From positions 124,001-188,000 of the forward strand of contig JAKGSH010000003.1 in the NCBI GenBank assembly GCA_021568835.1: DNA of 64,000 bases, in the 5' to 3' direction. Made by a program: the position numbers and the translations under genes. Source of the DNA: Streptomyces sp. Tue 6430. Lineage in GTDB: Bacteria > Actinomycetota > Actinomycetes > Streptomycetales > Streptomycetaceae. Every line of letters starts with the position of its first letter. The stretch's first letter is position 1. Shown one piece after another: positions 51,133-60,891 of the stretch. The notes below the pieces were generated by a model that was not told the origin of the DNA, did not search any database, and was given only the letters and a program-made list of their open reading frames with translations.

Positions 51133-52453
51133 TCGGAGACCTCGAAGCCCTGCTTCTTCATGTCGGCGACGGTGTCCGCCTGCATCTCGTCCAGGGCGGC
51201 GGAGAAGTCCGACCTGTTCTTCGCGGCGGCGCCGAAGGCGTCCTTGAAGGTCGTGTAGGCGACGTTCACGTTCGGGCCCCAGGCGGAGGGGGCCGTGGTC
51301 TTCGCGATCTTCGCGGCGGTGGTGTAGAAGTCCGCCTGGTTCGAGAAGTACTCCGGCGGGTTGATGAAGGCGCCGCTGAGCTGGGCGGAGGTGGAGGCCG
51401 GGTAGATGCCGCTCTCCTTGGCCAGCGCGTTGAGCGCGTCGCCGTCGGTGTTCAGCCAGGCGGCGAACTTCGCGGCGGCCTCCTTGTCCTTCGAGTCCGT
51501 GGTGACGGCGGTGGACGAACCGCCCCAGCTGCCGGTGACGTTGTCGGTCTGCGACCACTGGGGGAGCGGGGCCATGGCCCACTTGCCCTTGGTGTCCGGG
51601 GCGGCGGTGGTCAGGGTGCCCGGTGCCCACACGGCGCTGACCCAGGCGATCTGCTTGCCGGTGTTGAGCGCCTTGTTCCAGGCCGGGGTGTACATCGGCT
51701 GGTTGTCGACGGCGCCCTCCTTCACGAGGCCGCCCAGAAGTCGGCGACCTTCTTGGTGGCCGCGTCGTTGATGCCGACCTGCCACTTGTCGCCGGCGGTG
51801 GTCCACCACTTGGCGCCGGCCTGCTGGGCGAGGCCCGCGAAGAGTCCGGAGTCGTTGGCCGAGAAGGTGGTCAGGTCCGTGTCGGGGGCCTTCTTCTTCA
51901 GCGCGCGGGCGGTCTCGGCGAACTGCTCCCAGGTGGTGGGGACGGTCAGGCCGTACTTCTCGAACAGGTCCTCGCGGTAGTAGAACATCATCGGGCCGAT
52001 GTCCTGCGGCACCGCGTAGACCGCGTCCGTGCCCAGCGTCGTCTGCTGCCAGACGCCGTCGGCGAACTTGCTCTTCGCGTCACCGACGTCCTTCGCTATG
52101 TCCGCCAGCGCGTCGTTGCTGACCAGCGTCGGCAGCGCCTGGTACTCGGCCTGGACCAGGTCGGGGGCCTTGCCCGCCTTGTGCGCGGTGAGGATCTTGG
52201 TGACCAGCGTGTCGCCGGACGCCTGCTTCTTCACCGTGACGGTGATCTGCTCCTTCTTGCCCGGTCCCTTGTTCCACAGGTCCACGACCTTGTCCATGCC
52301 GGGCGTCCACGTCCAGTACGTGAGCGAGACCGGCCCCGACCGGGCCTCGTCGTCGTCGGACGAGCCGCAGGCGGCGAGTGCGGTGGCGCCGAGCGCGACG
52401 GCGACGGCGGACGCTGCGACCTTGAAGAGCCGCCGGCGCTGGGTGTTGGGCAT
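51129..52453 (-). CDS. Sugar-binding lipoprotein of the ABC importer (frame displaced near 51728)
   Basis: 441 residues after restoring one G near 51728 (DFWGGLVKEGAVDNQ). A lipoprotein signal ends in the lipobox LAAC (TALAACGSSDDD), anchoring it to the membrane surface. The body is a family 1 extracellular solute-binding protein: LTYWTWTPGMDKVVDLWNKG, PDLVQAEYQALPTLVSNDAL, GPMMFYYREDLFEKYGL. It delivers the oligosaccharide to the two permeases. Start MPNTQRRR at 52453. The promoter and LacI-type operator lie about 100 bases upstream. Confidence 0.92.
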
Positions 52454-52551
52454 GGGTTTCTCCCCTGACCGGGGTTCCCACCTGCTGCGGGAACCTGCCA
52501 TGCGTCACATGAACCGGTGTCCTCGCCCGTCGCGAGGCCCTGCCATGCTTC

Positions 52552-52593
52552 TGTGAGCGTTCACAGTAGAGAAACATCCCGGACACTTGTCAA
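52552..52593 (-). promoter_or_regulatory. Promoter and LacI-type operator of the importer operon
   Basis: Minus-strand boxes TTGACA (52588-52593) and TCTACT (52565-52570) are 17 bases apart. The imperfect palindrome TGTGAGCGTTCACA (52552-52565), a classic LacI-family operator form, begins right after the -10, so a bound repressor would block initiation. Confidence 0.75.
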
Positions 52594-52617
52594 TGGTTGT
52601 TGCTGTGCGGTTATGTT
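52587..52617 (+). promoter_or_regulatory. Probable promoter of the GH42 gene
   Basis: TTGTCA (52587-52592) and TATGTT (52612-52617) are 19 bases apart on the plus strand. The -35 overlaps the divergent importer -35 within TTGTCAA, so both polymerases would compete for one site. Confidence 0.5.
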
Positions 52618-52680
52618 GGGCTCGCATCGCCGAAAACGTGTGTGCACGTTCCCAAATGATCGATCTATCGGGAGAAATCC

Positions 52681-54701
52681 ATGCCGGAGACCACCCCCAA
52701 GGGCCTCACCCGGCTCGCCTTCGGTGGGGACTACAACCCCGAGCAGTGGCCGGAAAGCGTCTGGCAGGAGGACGTCCGGCTCATGCGCGAGGCCGGCGTC
52801 ACCATGGTGAGCATCGGGATCTTCTCCTGGGCGCTCCTGGAACCCGCGCCGGGGGAGTACGACTTCGGCTGGCTCGACCGGATCATCGGCCTGCTGCACG
52901 AGAACGGCATCCGCGTCGACCTCGGCACGCCCACCGTGGCCCCGCCTGTCTGGTTCTACCGCGCGCACCCCGAGGCCCTGCCCGTCACCGCCGACGGCGT
53001 CCGCCACGAGTTCGGCTCGCGCGGGGCGATCTGCCACAGCAACGCCGACTACCGCGCGGCCGCGGCGAACATCGCCACCCGGCTCGCCGAGCGCTACGGC
53101 GACCACCCGGCGCTCGCGATGTGGCACGTCCACAACGAGTACGGCGTCCCCGTCTCGGCCTGCTACTGCGAGTCCTGCGCCGCCCACTTCCGCCGCTGGC
53201 TGGAGAGGACGTACGGCACCGTCGACGCGGTCAACGAGGCCTGGGGCACCGCCTTCTGGGGCCAGCGCTACGCGGCCCTCGACGACATCAACCCGCCGCG
53301 CACCACCCCGACCGTCGGCAACCCCGGCCAGGCACTCGACTACCGGCGCTTCGCCGACGCCACCCTGCGCGAGAACTTCTGTATGGAGCGCGACATCCTG
53401 CACCGCCTCGCGCCCGGCGTCCCCGTCACCACCAACTTCATGACCGCCCTCAGCCAGTGCGACTCGATCGACTACTGGGCCTGGGGCCGCGAGGTCGACA
53501 TCGTCACCAACGACCACTACCTGATCACCGACGGCCGCCGCACCCACGTCAACCTGGCGATGGCCGCCGACCTCACCCGCTCCGTCGCCGGCGGCGCCCC
53601 TGGATCCTCCTGGAGCACTCCACCTCGGGCGTCAACTGGCAGCCCCGCAACCCGGCCAAGGCCCCCGGCCAGATGGCCCGCAACTCCCTCGGCCACGTGG
53701 CCCGCGGCTCCGAGGGCGCCATGTTCTTCCAGTGGCGGCAGTCCCGGCGCGGCGCCGAGAAGTTCCACTCCTCGATGGTCCCGCACGGCGGCACCGACAC
53801 CCGCGTGTGGCGCGAGGTCGTCGAACTCGGCGCGGCCGTCGAGTCGTTGAGCGCCGTCCGCGGCACCCGTACCGAGGCCGACGTCGCCGTCCTGTGGGAC
53901 TGGCACTCCTGGTGGGCGCAGAACCTCGACTGGCGCCCCAGCGAGGACCACGACGCGCGCGAGCGCGCCGACGCCTTCTACGAGGCCCTCTACGACCGCC
54001 ACCTCACCGTCGACTTCGCCCACCCCGAGGCCGACCTCGCGAAGTACCCGCTGGTCGTGGTGCCCGCCCTGTACCTGATGACGGAAGCGGCCGGGAACAA
54101 CCTCCGGGAGTACGTCGAAGGCGGCGGCACGCTCGTCGTGTCGTACTTCTCCGGCATCGTCGACCAGCACGACGCCGTGCACGAGGGCCCCTACCCGGGC
54201 GCGCTGCGCGACGTCCTCGGCCTCACCGTCGAGGAGTTCTCCCCGCTGCTGCGGGGCGAGCGCGTCCGGATCACCGGACCGGACGGGGCGGAGCTGAGCG
54301 GCGACGTGTGGACCGAGTTCGTCGAGCCGCGCGGCGCCGAGACCGTCTGGACCTACGCCGACGGCCTCACCGCGGGCCGCCCGGCCGTCACCCGGCACCG
54401 CCTCGGCGAGGGCACCGCCTGGTACGTCTCCACCCGGCTCGGCGCCGAGGGCCTGGACGCCCTGCTGGGCCGGGCCGCCGAGGACGCCCGGGTCGCCCCG
54501 CGCGCCGGCCTGCCCCGCGACGTCGAGGTCGTGCGCCGCTCCGGCGGGACCGGCAGCTACCTCTTCGCGATCAACCACACCGCCACCGACACCAAGGTGC
54601 CGCTGGAGACGTCCGGCACCGAGCTGCTCACGGGCGAACGCGCCGCCGGCCGCCTCGCGGTCCCGGCGGGAGCCGTACGGGTCGTACGACTCGACGGCTG
54701 A
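52681..54701 (+). CDS. GH42 beta-galactosidase (frame displaced near 53600)
   Basis: 673 residues after restoring one C in the CCCC run near 53600. Glycoside hydrolase family 42 signatures: RLAFGGDYNPEQWPESVWQE at the N-terminus, acid/base Glu153 in MWHVHNEYGVP, and nucleophile Glu312 in WILLEHSTSGVNWQ. The end is an Ig-like domain (GAVRVVRLDG). No signal peptide, so it cleaves imported beta-galactosides inside the cell. GGGAGAAATCC precedes ATG 52681. Divergent from the ABC importer with shared control, and followed by a secreted GH53 enzyme. Confidence 0.95.
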
Positions 54702-54708
54702 GCCGACT

Positions 54709-54749
54709 CCCCCTCCGCCCGTGGAGCCGCGAGCCGCGGGCGGAGGGGG
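54709..54749 (+). terminator. Strong hairpin after the GH42 gene
   Basis: A perfect 13-bp inverted repeat CCCCCTCCGCCCG ... CGGGCGGAGGGGG with a 15-base loop, 8 bases after the stop. It has no U tract. It may attenuate read-through from GH42 into GH53. Confidence 0.7.
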
Positions 54750-54806
54750 TCCCTCATCCCGAGGGAGAGACCCACCCCCATCACGTCGAAGGGACGACGG
54801 ACGACG

Positions 54807-56366
54807 ATGTTCCATCCCAGACGCACGCTCAGGGCCCTGCTGCTCCCGCTCACCGCGGGGCTCGCGCTCACCGCCCTGCCCGCACAGACCGCGCAGGCGG
54901 CCGCCACGCTCACCAACGCCGGCTTCGAGGCCGACGGCGCCGGGGCGGCCGTCCCCGCCGGCTGGTCCGAGTACGGCGACACCGGCGCCTCGTTCACCGA
55001 GTCCGGCGGGCACGGCGGCAGCCACCGCCTCAGCCACTGGTCGTCCGCCGCCTACAAGGTGGAGACCTACCAGTACCTGTCCGGGCTGACCAACGGCGCC
55101 TACAAGCTCACCGCCTGGGTGCGCTCCGGCGGCGGCCAGAAGTCGGCCTACCTGGCCCTGAAGAACTGCGGCGGCGCCGAGCAGCGCACCGACCTGCCGG
55201 TCTCGGCGAGCGGATGGATCCGCATCGTCGTCCCGGTCAAGGTGACGAACAACCAGTGCACGGTCAGCGTCAACAGTGACGCGAACGCCGGCAACTGGAT
55301 CAATGTCGACGACCTGACCTTCACGTCCGGCACGAGCGGACTGGCGATCAAGGGCGCCGACATATCGTCCCTCGCCAAGAGCGAGGCCAAGGGCGGTGTG
55401 TACCGGACCGCGTCGGGCACGACCGCCGACCCGGTCGCCGTCCTGAAGAACGCCGGCATGAACTACGCGCGCCTGAAGGTGTGGGTGAACCCCGCCGACG
55501 GCTACAACGACAAGGCGCGCGTGCTCGCCACGGCCAAGCGGGTCAAGGCGGCCGGCCAGAAGCTCCTGGTCGACTTCCACTACTCCGACATATGGGCCGA
55601 CCCGGGAGCCCAGAGCAAGCCCAGCGCCTGGGCGGGCCATTCGTACAGCCGGCTCAGGACGGACGTGTACCACCACACCTATGACGTCCTCAACGCGCTG
55701 AAGGCCCAGGGCACCACCGCCGACATGGTCCAGGTGGGCAACGAGATCAACGGCGGCATGCTGTGGAGCGAGGGCTCCACCGACAACTGGGGCCGGCTCG
55801 CCGGACTGCTCAACTCCGGCTACGACGCCGTCAAGGCGGTCAACTCGTCCACCCCGGTCGCCCTGCACCTCGCCAAGGGCGGCGACCTGGCCGGCACCCG
55901 CTGGTGGTTCGACAGCGCGGTCGCCAACGGCGTGAAGTTCGACGCCGTCGGCCTGTCCTACTACGGCTACTGGCACGGCACCCTGGCCGACTTCCAGACC
56001 ACGCTGGACGACGCGGCCTCCCGCTACGGCAAGCCGGTCTTCGTCGCCGAGACGGCCTACCCGTTCCGCCTCGACAGCGACGACGCGCACGAGAACATCA
56101 TCGACCTGCCGGGCGAACTCGTCTCCGGCTACCCGGCGACCGCGGCCGGACAGCTGGCCTGGATGAACTCCGTGGCGGACATCGTGGAGGCGGTCCCGAA
56201 CGGCCGCGGCCTCGGCGTCTTCTACTGGGAGGCGACCTGGACCGCCGTCGACGGCAACGGCTGGGACCCGGCCGACGCAGCGTCCGGCAACGGCTGGGAG
56301 AACCAGGCCCTGTTCGGCTACGACGACCGGGCGCTGTCGTCGATGGCGTGGTTCGGCCACCGCTGA
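54807..56366 (+). CDS. Secreted GH53 arabinogalactan endo-beta-1,4-galactanase with N-terminal carbohydrate-binding domain
   Basis: 519 residues. A signal peptide (LRALLLPLTAGLALTALPAQ, then TAQAA) is followed by a CBM61-like beta-sandwich (about 35-170; NAGFEADGAGAAVPAGWSEY) and a GH53 barrel starting AIKGADISSLAKSEAKGGVY. The acid Glu313 is in MVQVGNEINGGML and the nucleophile Glu415 in VFVAETAYPF. The enzyme cuts type I galactan outside the cell; products would be taken up by the importer and finished by GH42. Frame is intact. GAAGGGA lies upstream of ATG 54807, somewhat far. Confidence 0.95.
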   Translation: MFHPRRTLRALLLPLTAGLALTALPAQTAQAAATLTNAGFEADGAGAAVPAGWSEYGDTGASFTESGGHGGSHRLSHWSSAAYKVETYQYLSGLTNGAYKLTAWVRSGGGQKSAYLALKNCGGAEQRTDLPVSASGWIRIVVPVKVTNNQCTVSVNSDANAGNWINVDDLTFTSGTSGLAIKGADISSLAKSEAKGGVYRTASGTTADPVAVLKNAGMNYARLKVWVNPADGYNDKARVLATAKRVKAAGQKLLVDFHYSDIWADPGAQSKPSAWAGHSYSRLRTDVYHHTYDVLNALKAQGTTADMVQVGNEINGGMLWSEGSTDNWGRLAGLLNSGYDAVKAVNSSTPVALHLAKGGDLAGTRWWFDSAVANGVKFDAVGLSYYGYWHGTLADFQTTLDDAASRYGKPVFVAETAYPFRLDSDDAHENIIDLPGELVSGYPATAAGQLAWMNSVADIVEAVPNGRGLGVFYWEATWTAVDGNGWDPADAASGNGWENQALFGYDDRALSSMAWFGHR

Positions 56367-56394
56367 CCCGCGATCACCCCACCCCGTGACGGCG

Positions 56395-56424
56395 GGGCCC
56401 GGCCGCGACCCGGCGGCCGGGCCC
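56395..56424 (+). terminator. Hairpin terminator after GH53
   Basis: Perfect 12-bp stem GGGCCCGGCCGC ... GCGGCCGGGCCC with a 6-base loop, 28 bases after the stop; no U tract. Confidence 0.7.
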
Positions 56425-56537
56425 TCGCACGCCGACCGGAGGCCGCCGGCGCCGATCGATTCGGCGTTACGCTGTTGACCAGCCGTGATCGCCCCGCGAG
56501 CCGGGGCGACCGGGGAACGAGGCAGGAGACGTACGAC

Positions 56538-56993
56538 ATGACGGCCCCGGAGACCGAGAGCCTCCGCGGCGGCGCCTCGCGCAGGCCGGCCGGCGCGGGG
56601 CAGCTGCCGGCGGTCGCCGTGGTCGCGGCCGGCGGCGGGCTGGGCGCCACCGCCCGCTACGCGGCCTCGCTGTGGTGGCCCTCGGCGGCCGGCGGGTTCC
56701 CGTGGACCACCTTCTGGGTCAACGTCGTCGGCTGCGCCGTGATCGGCGTGTTCCTGGTGCTGATCACCGAGGCGCTGACCGTGCACCGGCTCGTGCGCCC
56801 CTTCTTCGGCACCGGCGTGCTCGGCGGTTTCACCACCTTCTCCACCTACGCCGTCGACCTCCAGCGCCTGTTCGACACGGGCCACTCCCGTACGGCGCTG
56901 GCCTACCTGGCGGCGACCCCCCTCGCGGCGCTCACGGCGGTGTGGCTCGCGGCCACCGCGACGCGCCGCGCCCTGATCCGGAGGCAGCGATGA
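56538..56993 (+). CDS. crcB: FluC/CrcB fluoride channel subunit 1
   Basis: 151 residues, four membrane helices, with the family core [36 protein letters not shown] and the Phe-box region [17 protein letters not shown]. FluC proteins are dual-topology fluoride exporters; where two genes are adjacent they form a heterodimer with fixed orientations. A 35-residue cytosolic N-terminal tail precedes the first helix. AGGAG lies before ATG 56538. The stop overlaps the DUF190 start by ATGA. Confidence 0.93.
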   Translation: MTAPETESLRGGASRRPAGAGQLPAVAVVAAGGGLGATARYAASLWWPSAAGGFPWTTFWVNVVGCAVIGVFLVLITEALTVHRLVRPFFGTGVLGGFTTFSTYAVDLQRLFDTGHSRTALAYLAATPLAALTAVWLAATATRRALIRRQR

Positions 56994-57370
56994 CGAGGCT
57001 CACCGGCAGCGCCCTGCGCGTGACCGTCTTCGTCGGCGAGAACGACACCTGGCACCACAGGCCCCTCTACACCGAGATCGTGCACCGGGCCCACGCGGCG
57101 GGGCTGGCGGGCGCCAGCGTCTTCCGCGGCATCGAGGGCTTCGGCGCCTCCTCGCTGATCCACACCTCGCGCCTGCTCTCCCTCAGTGAGGACCTCCCGG
57201 TCGCCGTCGTCGTCGTCGACACGGAGGAGCGCGTGCGGGCCTTCCTGCCGCAGCTCGACGAGTTGGTCACCGAGGGGCTCGTCATCCTCGACCCGTGCGA
57301 GGTCATCCGGTACGTCGGCCGCGGCCCGAACCGGGGCGAACCGGACGGCAAAGGTAAGAGGTCGTCGTGA
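56990..57370 (+). CDS. DUF190-family protein
   Basis: 126 residues of the PII-like DUF190 fold: [40 protein letters not shown] and [23 protein letters not shown]190 genes frequently accompany fluC genes; by analogy with PII proteins it may bind a nucleotide and regulate the channel, but this is not shown. It overlaps both neighbours by four bases (ATGA, GTGA), so the three are one operon. Confidence 0.9.
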   Translation: MTRLTGSALRVTVFVGENDTWHHRPLYTEIVHRAHAAGLAGASVFRGIEGFGASSLIHTSRLLSLSEDLPVAVVVVDTEERVRAFLPQLDELVTEGLVILDPCEVIRYVGRGPNRGEPDGKGKRSS

Positions 57371-57731
57371 ACTGGCTGCTGGTCGCCGCCGGGGGCATGG
57401 TCGGCGCGCCCCTGCGGTACCTGACCGACCGCGCGGTGCAGGCCCGGCACGACTCGGTGTTCCCCTGGGGCACCTTCGTCGTCAACGTCGTCGGCTGCGC
57501 CGTCCTCGGCCTGGTGACCGGTGCCGCCGTCACCGACTCCCACCTGCGGCTTCTCCTGGGCACCGGCTTCTGCGGAGCCCTGACGACCTACTCCACCTTC
57601 TCCTACGAGACGCTGCGGCTGAGCGAGACCGGAGCGGCACTGCACGCCGCCGCGAACGTCGTCGCCAGTGTGGCGGCGGGCGTCGGGGCCGCCTTCGCGG
57701 GGTGTGGATCGCGCAGACGGTGTGGTCGTGA
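57367..57731 (+). CDS. crcB: FluC/CrcB fluoride channel subunit 2 (frame displaced near 57700)
   Basis: Begins [20 protein letters not shown] at GTG 57367 and keeps the core [20 protein letters not shown] and [17 protein letters not shown]. The open frame runs on to 57825 with a basic, non-membrane tail. Restoring one G in the GGGG run near 57700 instead gives the natural last helix end [14 protein letters not shown] and a stop at 57731, 121 residues, normal for the family. It is the likely heterodimer partner of the 56,538 gene. Confidence 0.9.
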
Positions 57732-57821
57732 CGGCAGGCGGTGCGGTCACCACCGGGGAACACACCCGCGGCTGGTAGGACTGTGCACCGCACCGTCGCC
57801 CCACCCGCAGAACAGGATCCC

Positions 57822-58658
57822 ATGAGCGCCATCTCCGTCGGCCAGGCCGTCGTCCTCGGAGCCGTCGAGGGAGTGACCGAGTTCCTCCCCGTCTCCTCCA
57901 CCGGACATCTGAAGATCACCGAGGGCCTGATGGGCATCCCGGTCGACGACGACGCGGTCGTCGGGTTCTCCGCCGTCATCCAGGTCGGGGCGATCGCCGC
58001 GGTCCTCGTGTACTTCCGCAAGGACATCGCACGGATCGTCTCCGCCTGGTTCCGCGGTCTCGCCGACAAGGGCGAACGGCACCACCACGACTACCGGTTC
58101 GCCTGGTGGGTGATCTGGGCGACGATCCCGATCGTCGTCGTCGGCCTGGCCGCGAAACCGCTCATCGAAGGCCCCCTGGCCTCGCTCTGGGTGGTCGCGG
58201 GCTCGCTCCTCGCCGGCAGCGGCGTGATGTGGGCGGCCGACCGGGCGGGCCGGCACAAGCGGGGCGAGGACGACATCTCCTTCAAGGACGCCATGCTGGT
58301 GGGGAGCTCCCAGATCCTGGCCCTGCTCTTCCCCGGCTTCTCCCGTTCCGGCGCCACCATGTCGACCGCGCTGATGCTCGACCTCGACCGGGTCGCCGCC
58401 ACCCGGCTGTCCTTCTTCCTCGGCATCCCGGCCCTCACCGGCGCCGGCCTGTACGAGCTGAAGGACGCCCTGGGCGCCGGAGCGGGCGCGGCGCCGCTGG
58501 CCGTCGGCACGGCCGTGTCCTTCGCGGTCGCCTACGCCTCCATCGCCTGGCTGCTGAGGTTCGTCGCCAAGCACTCCTTCAACGCGTTCGTGGTCTACCG
58601 GATCGTCGTGGGCGTGCTGCTGTTCGCGCTGCTGGCCACGGGGGTCCTCGACAGCTGA
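57822..58658 (+). CDS. uppP: Undecaprenyl-diphosphatase UppP (BacA)
   Basis: 278 residues, polytopic. Both family motifs are present: EGVTEFLPVSSTGHLKI near the N-terminus and LFPGFSRSGATMSTALML in the middle. The enzyme dephosphorylates undecaprenyl diphosphate on the outer face of the membrane to recycle the lipid carrier of cell-wall synthesis; overexpression gives bacitracin resistance in other bacteria. ATG 57822 begins at MSAISVGQAVV, 90 bases after fluC, and a strong terminator follows. Confidence 0.97.
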   Translation: MSAISVGQAVVLGAVEGVTEFLPVSSTGHLKITEGLMGIPVDDDAVVGFSAVIQVGAIAAVLVYFRKDIARIVSAWFRGLADKGERHHHDYRFAWWVIWATIPIVVVGLAAKPLIEGPLASLWVVAGSLLAGSGVMWAADRAGRHKRGEDDISFKDAMLVGSSQILALLFPGFSRSGATMSTALMLDLDRVAATRLSFFLGIPALTGAGLYELKDALGAGAGAAPLAVGTAVSFAVAYASIAWLLRFVAKHSFNAFVVYRIVVGVLLFALLATGVLDS

Positions 58659-58661
58659 CCC

Positions 58662-58722
58662 GAGCGGGGGCGGGAAAACCGACGGCTCGCCGGCCGCTCG
58701 CCGGGTTTTTCCCCCCGCCCGC
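58662..58722 (+). terminator. Hairpin terminator after uppP
   Basis: The sequence GCGGGGGCGGGAAAACC pairs with GGGTTTTTCCCCCCGCCCGC with small mismatches. A run of T follows GGG inside the right arm. It lies directly after the uppP stop. Confidence 0.75.
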
Positions 58723-58723
58723 C

Positions 58724-58777
58724 TTGACAGCGGCCTCCGGGCACCCGGAGTATCACTTCCGTGAACCTGTCAGACAG
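58724..58777 (+). promoter_or_regulatory. Promoter and GntR-type operator of the FadR-type regulator gene
   Basis: A consensus TTGACA (58724-58729) and GAGTAT (58748-58753) are 18 bases apart, placing transcription start about at the GTG 58761, so the mRNA would be leaderless. The palindrome CTGTCAGACAG (58767-58777), inside ACCTGTC...GACAGGT (58765-58787), matches the FadR/GntR operator style and sits just after the start site, suggesting autorepression. Confidence 0.65.
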
Positions 58778-59515
58778 CCAGACAGGTGGTCCGGCACCCC
58801 GTCGCGTCAGCGCGATGGAAGCGGTGCTCACCCACCTCCGCGGCGCCATCGAGCGTGGCCACTACGCCATCGGGGACAAGCTCCCCTCCGAGGCGGAACT
58901 GTGCCGCACCCTCGAGGTCTCCCGGCCCGTCCTGCGCGAGGCCCTGCGCGCCCTGCAGACCATGGGCCTGACGGTCTCCCGGACCGGCAAGGGCACCTTC
59001 GTCGTCGCCCACACCGTCGAGGACCCCACCTTCGGCGACTACGCGGCCAGCGACCTGCTCGAGGTGCGCCGCCACATCGAGATCCCGGTCGCCGGGTACG
59101 CGGCCGTCCGCCGCACCCCGGAGAACCTGGACCATCTGGCCCACCTCCTGGACCGGATGGAACGGGAGACCGACACCACCGCCTGGGTCGCGATGGACAC
59201 CCTCTTCCACCTCGCCGTCGCCGAGGCCGCGCAGAACCCGGTCTTCCGCCGGGTCATCGAGGAGATCCGCGACGCCCTGGCGCGCCAGTCGGCCTTCCTC
59301 AACGAGCTGGGCGGGCGCCGCGAGCAGTCCAACCGCGAACACCGGGCCATCGTCGAGGCGCTGACCGACGGTTCCGAGTCCGACGCGCTGGAGGCCATGA
59401 GCCACCACCTCGACCGCGTCGAGACGACCCTCACCGACATCGTGCGCCCCCGCGCGCCGACTCCTCCCCGGAAGGCGGACCCGGGCGTCGAGCGAACGGC
59501 ACCTCGAGGACGTGA
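58761..59515 (+). CDS. FadR/GntR-family regulator (FCD domain; frame displaced near 59458)
   Basis: Winged helix at residues about 15-80 (YAIGDKLPSEAELCRTLEVS, RPVLREALRALQTMGL, GKGTFVV), then a helical FCD ligand domain with likely metal/ligand residues in DTLFHLAVAEAAQNPVF and SNREHRAIVEAL. The open frame runs to 59639 with an Arg/Pro-rich tail. Restoring one C near 59458 gives RPRADSSPEGGPGRR and a stop at 59515, 251 residues, the usual size. It lies before asparaginase and aspartase genes and probably senses aspartate, asparagine or a related acid. GTG 58761 fits the leaderless promoter; ATG 58815 is the alternative. Confidence 0.88.
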
Positions 59516-59638
59516 CGATCGCCGCCACGCTCTCCGCCGGCCCGTACGCCACCCGCGTCCGCCGCGCACGCACCCCCTCCCGGACCGACGCGTGACCTCG
59601 CCGTCGGCCCCCGCCCACCCACCAGTGACCAGGCAGTG

Positions 59639-60654
59639 ATGTACAGCAGCCCTCTCGCCGACGCGCCCGCCATCCGCGAACCCCGCCACGTCCCCGTCGC
59701 CCGCCTCGTCCGCGGCGAGGTGACCGAGGGCGTCCACCACGGCTCCGTCGTCGTCCTCGGCACGGACGGCGAGGTCGCCTTCCAGCTCGGTGACATCGAG
59801 GTCGCCTTCTACCCGCGCTCCGCGCTCAAGCCCGTCCAGGCCGTCGCCATGGTGCGCGCCGGGCTCCCGCTCGAGGGCGAGCTGCTCGCGCTCGCCGCCG
59901 CCAGCCACTCCGGCGAGGAACGTCACCTCACCGGCACCCGGCGCATCCTCGAACGGGCCGGCGTCACCGAGGACGACCTGCGCAACGTCACGGACCTGCC
60001 GTACGACCCGGCCGTCCGCGACACCTGGATACGCCAGGGCCGCCCGGCCTCGCGCCTCGCCCAGAACTGCTCCGGCAAGCACGCGGCCATGCTGTACACC
60101 TGCGGGCTCAACGGCTGGCCCCTCGACGGCTACCTCGACCCGGGCACCCGCTCCAGCGGGCCGTCGCCGAGACCGTCGAGGACCTCACCGGCCGGCGCGT
60201 CGCCCGGGTGACCGTCGACGGGTGCGGCGCGCCGCTCTTCGCCGTCTCCCTGAACGGCCTGGCGCGTGCCCTCGCCCGCATCACCACCGCCGCGCCCGGC
60301 ACGCCCGAGGCGCGGGTGGCGGACGCGATGCGCGGGCACCCCGAGATGGTCTCCGGCTCCGGCCGGGACGTCGCCGCCTTGATGCGGGCCGTTCCCGGCC
60401 TGCTCGCCAAGGACGGCTTCGAGGGCGTCGAGGTCGCCGCGCTCCCCGACGGCCGGGCCGTCGCCGTGAAGATCTCCGACGGCGCGAACCGGGCCCGCGT
60501 CCCGGTCACCGCGGCCGCCCTCGCGCGGGCGGGCGTCGACCCCGCGCTGCTCACGCCCTTCGCCGGCGAGCCGCTCCTCGGCGGCGGCCGACCCGTCGGC
60601 AGCGTCCGCGCGGTTCGCGCCCTCGACCCGGTCACCCAGCCGGCCTGCGCGTGA
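59639..60654 (+). CDS. L-asparaginase II family protein (frame displaced near 60150)
   Basis: 338 residues after restoring one base near 60150 (joining DGYLDPG to HPLQRAVAETVEDLTGRRVA). It belongs to the Rhizobium-type asparaginase family, not the E. coli type: [56 protein letters not shown] and VTVDGCGAPLFAVSLNGLAR. The Ser-Lys and Cys residues of these motifs form the active site region in characterised relatives. It hydrolyses asparagine to aspartate and ammonia, feeding the aspartase downstream. Start ATG 59639; GTG 59636 directly before it is equally possible. Confidence 0.88.
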
Positions 60655-60891
60655 AGCCCGGCGGCGCCTGAGCCGTGGGAGGGGCCGCAGGCCCGGCCGG
60701 GGGAGCCCGTCCCCGTCGGCCCGTCCCCGGCGGCCGTCTCCGGTCCCGTCCCCGGCGGTCCTCACCGTCGTGACTCCGGAGCCCGCCGCCCCGGACCCCC
60801 GCTCCGCCCGGCCGGGGCACGTGCCCCGGCCCGGGGCCGCAGTCCCGAGCACCCACTCTCCCTCCCCTCCCCGGAAAGAGGCCGCACCCTC

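Noticed and set aside
56367..56537. Fluoride riboswitch upstream of the fluC operon
   Set aside because: I searched the leader for the conserved GGCGAUGG...CUGAUG-type pseudoknot elements and did not find them.
57367..57825. FluC2 with a 30-residue basic tail
   Set aside because: The tail is not membrane-like and the frame after one added G gives the normal last helix and a stop at 57731.
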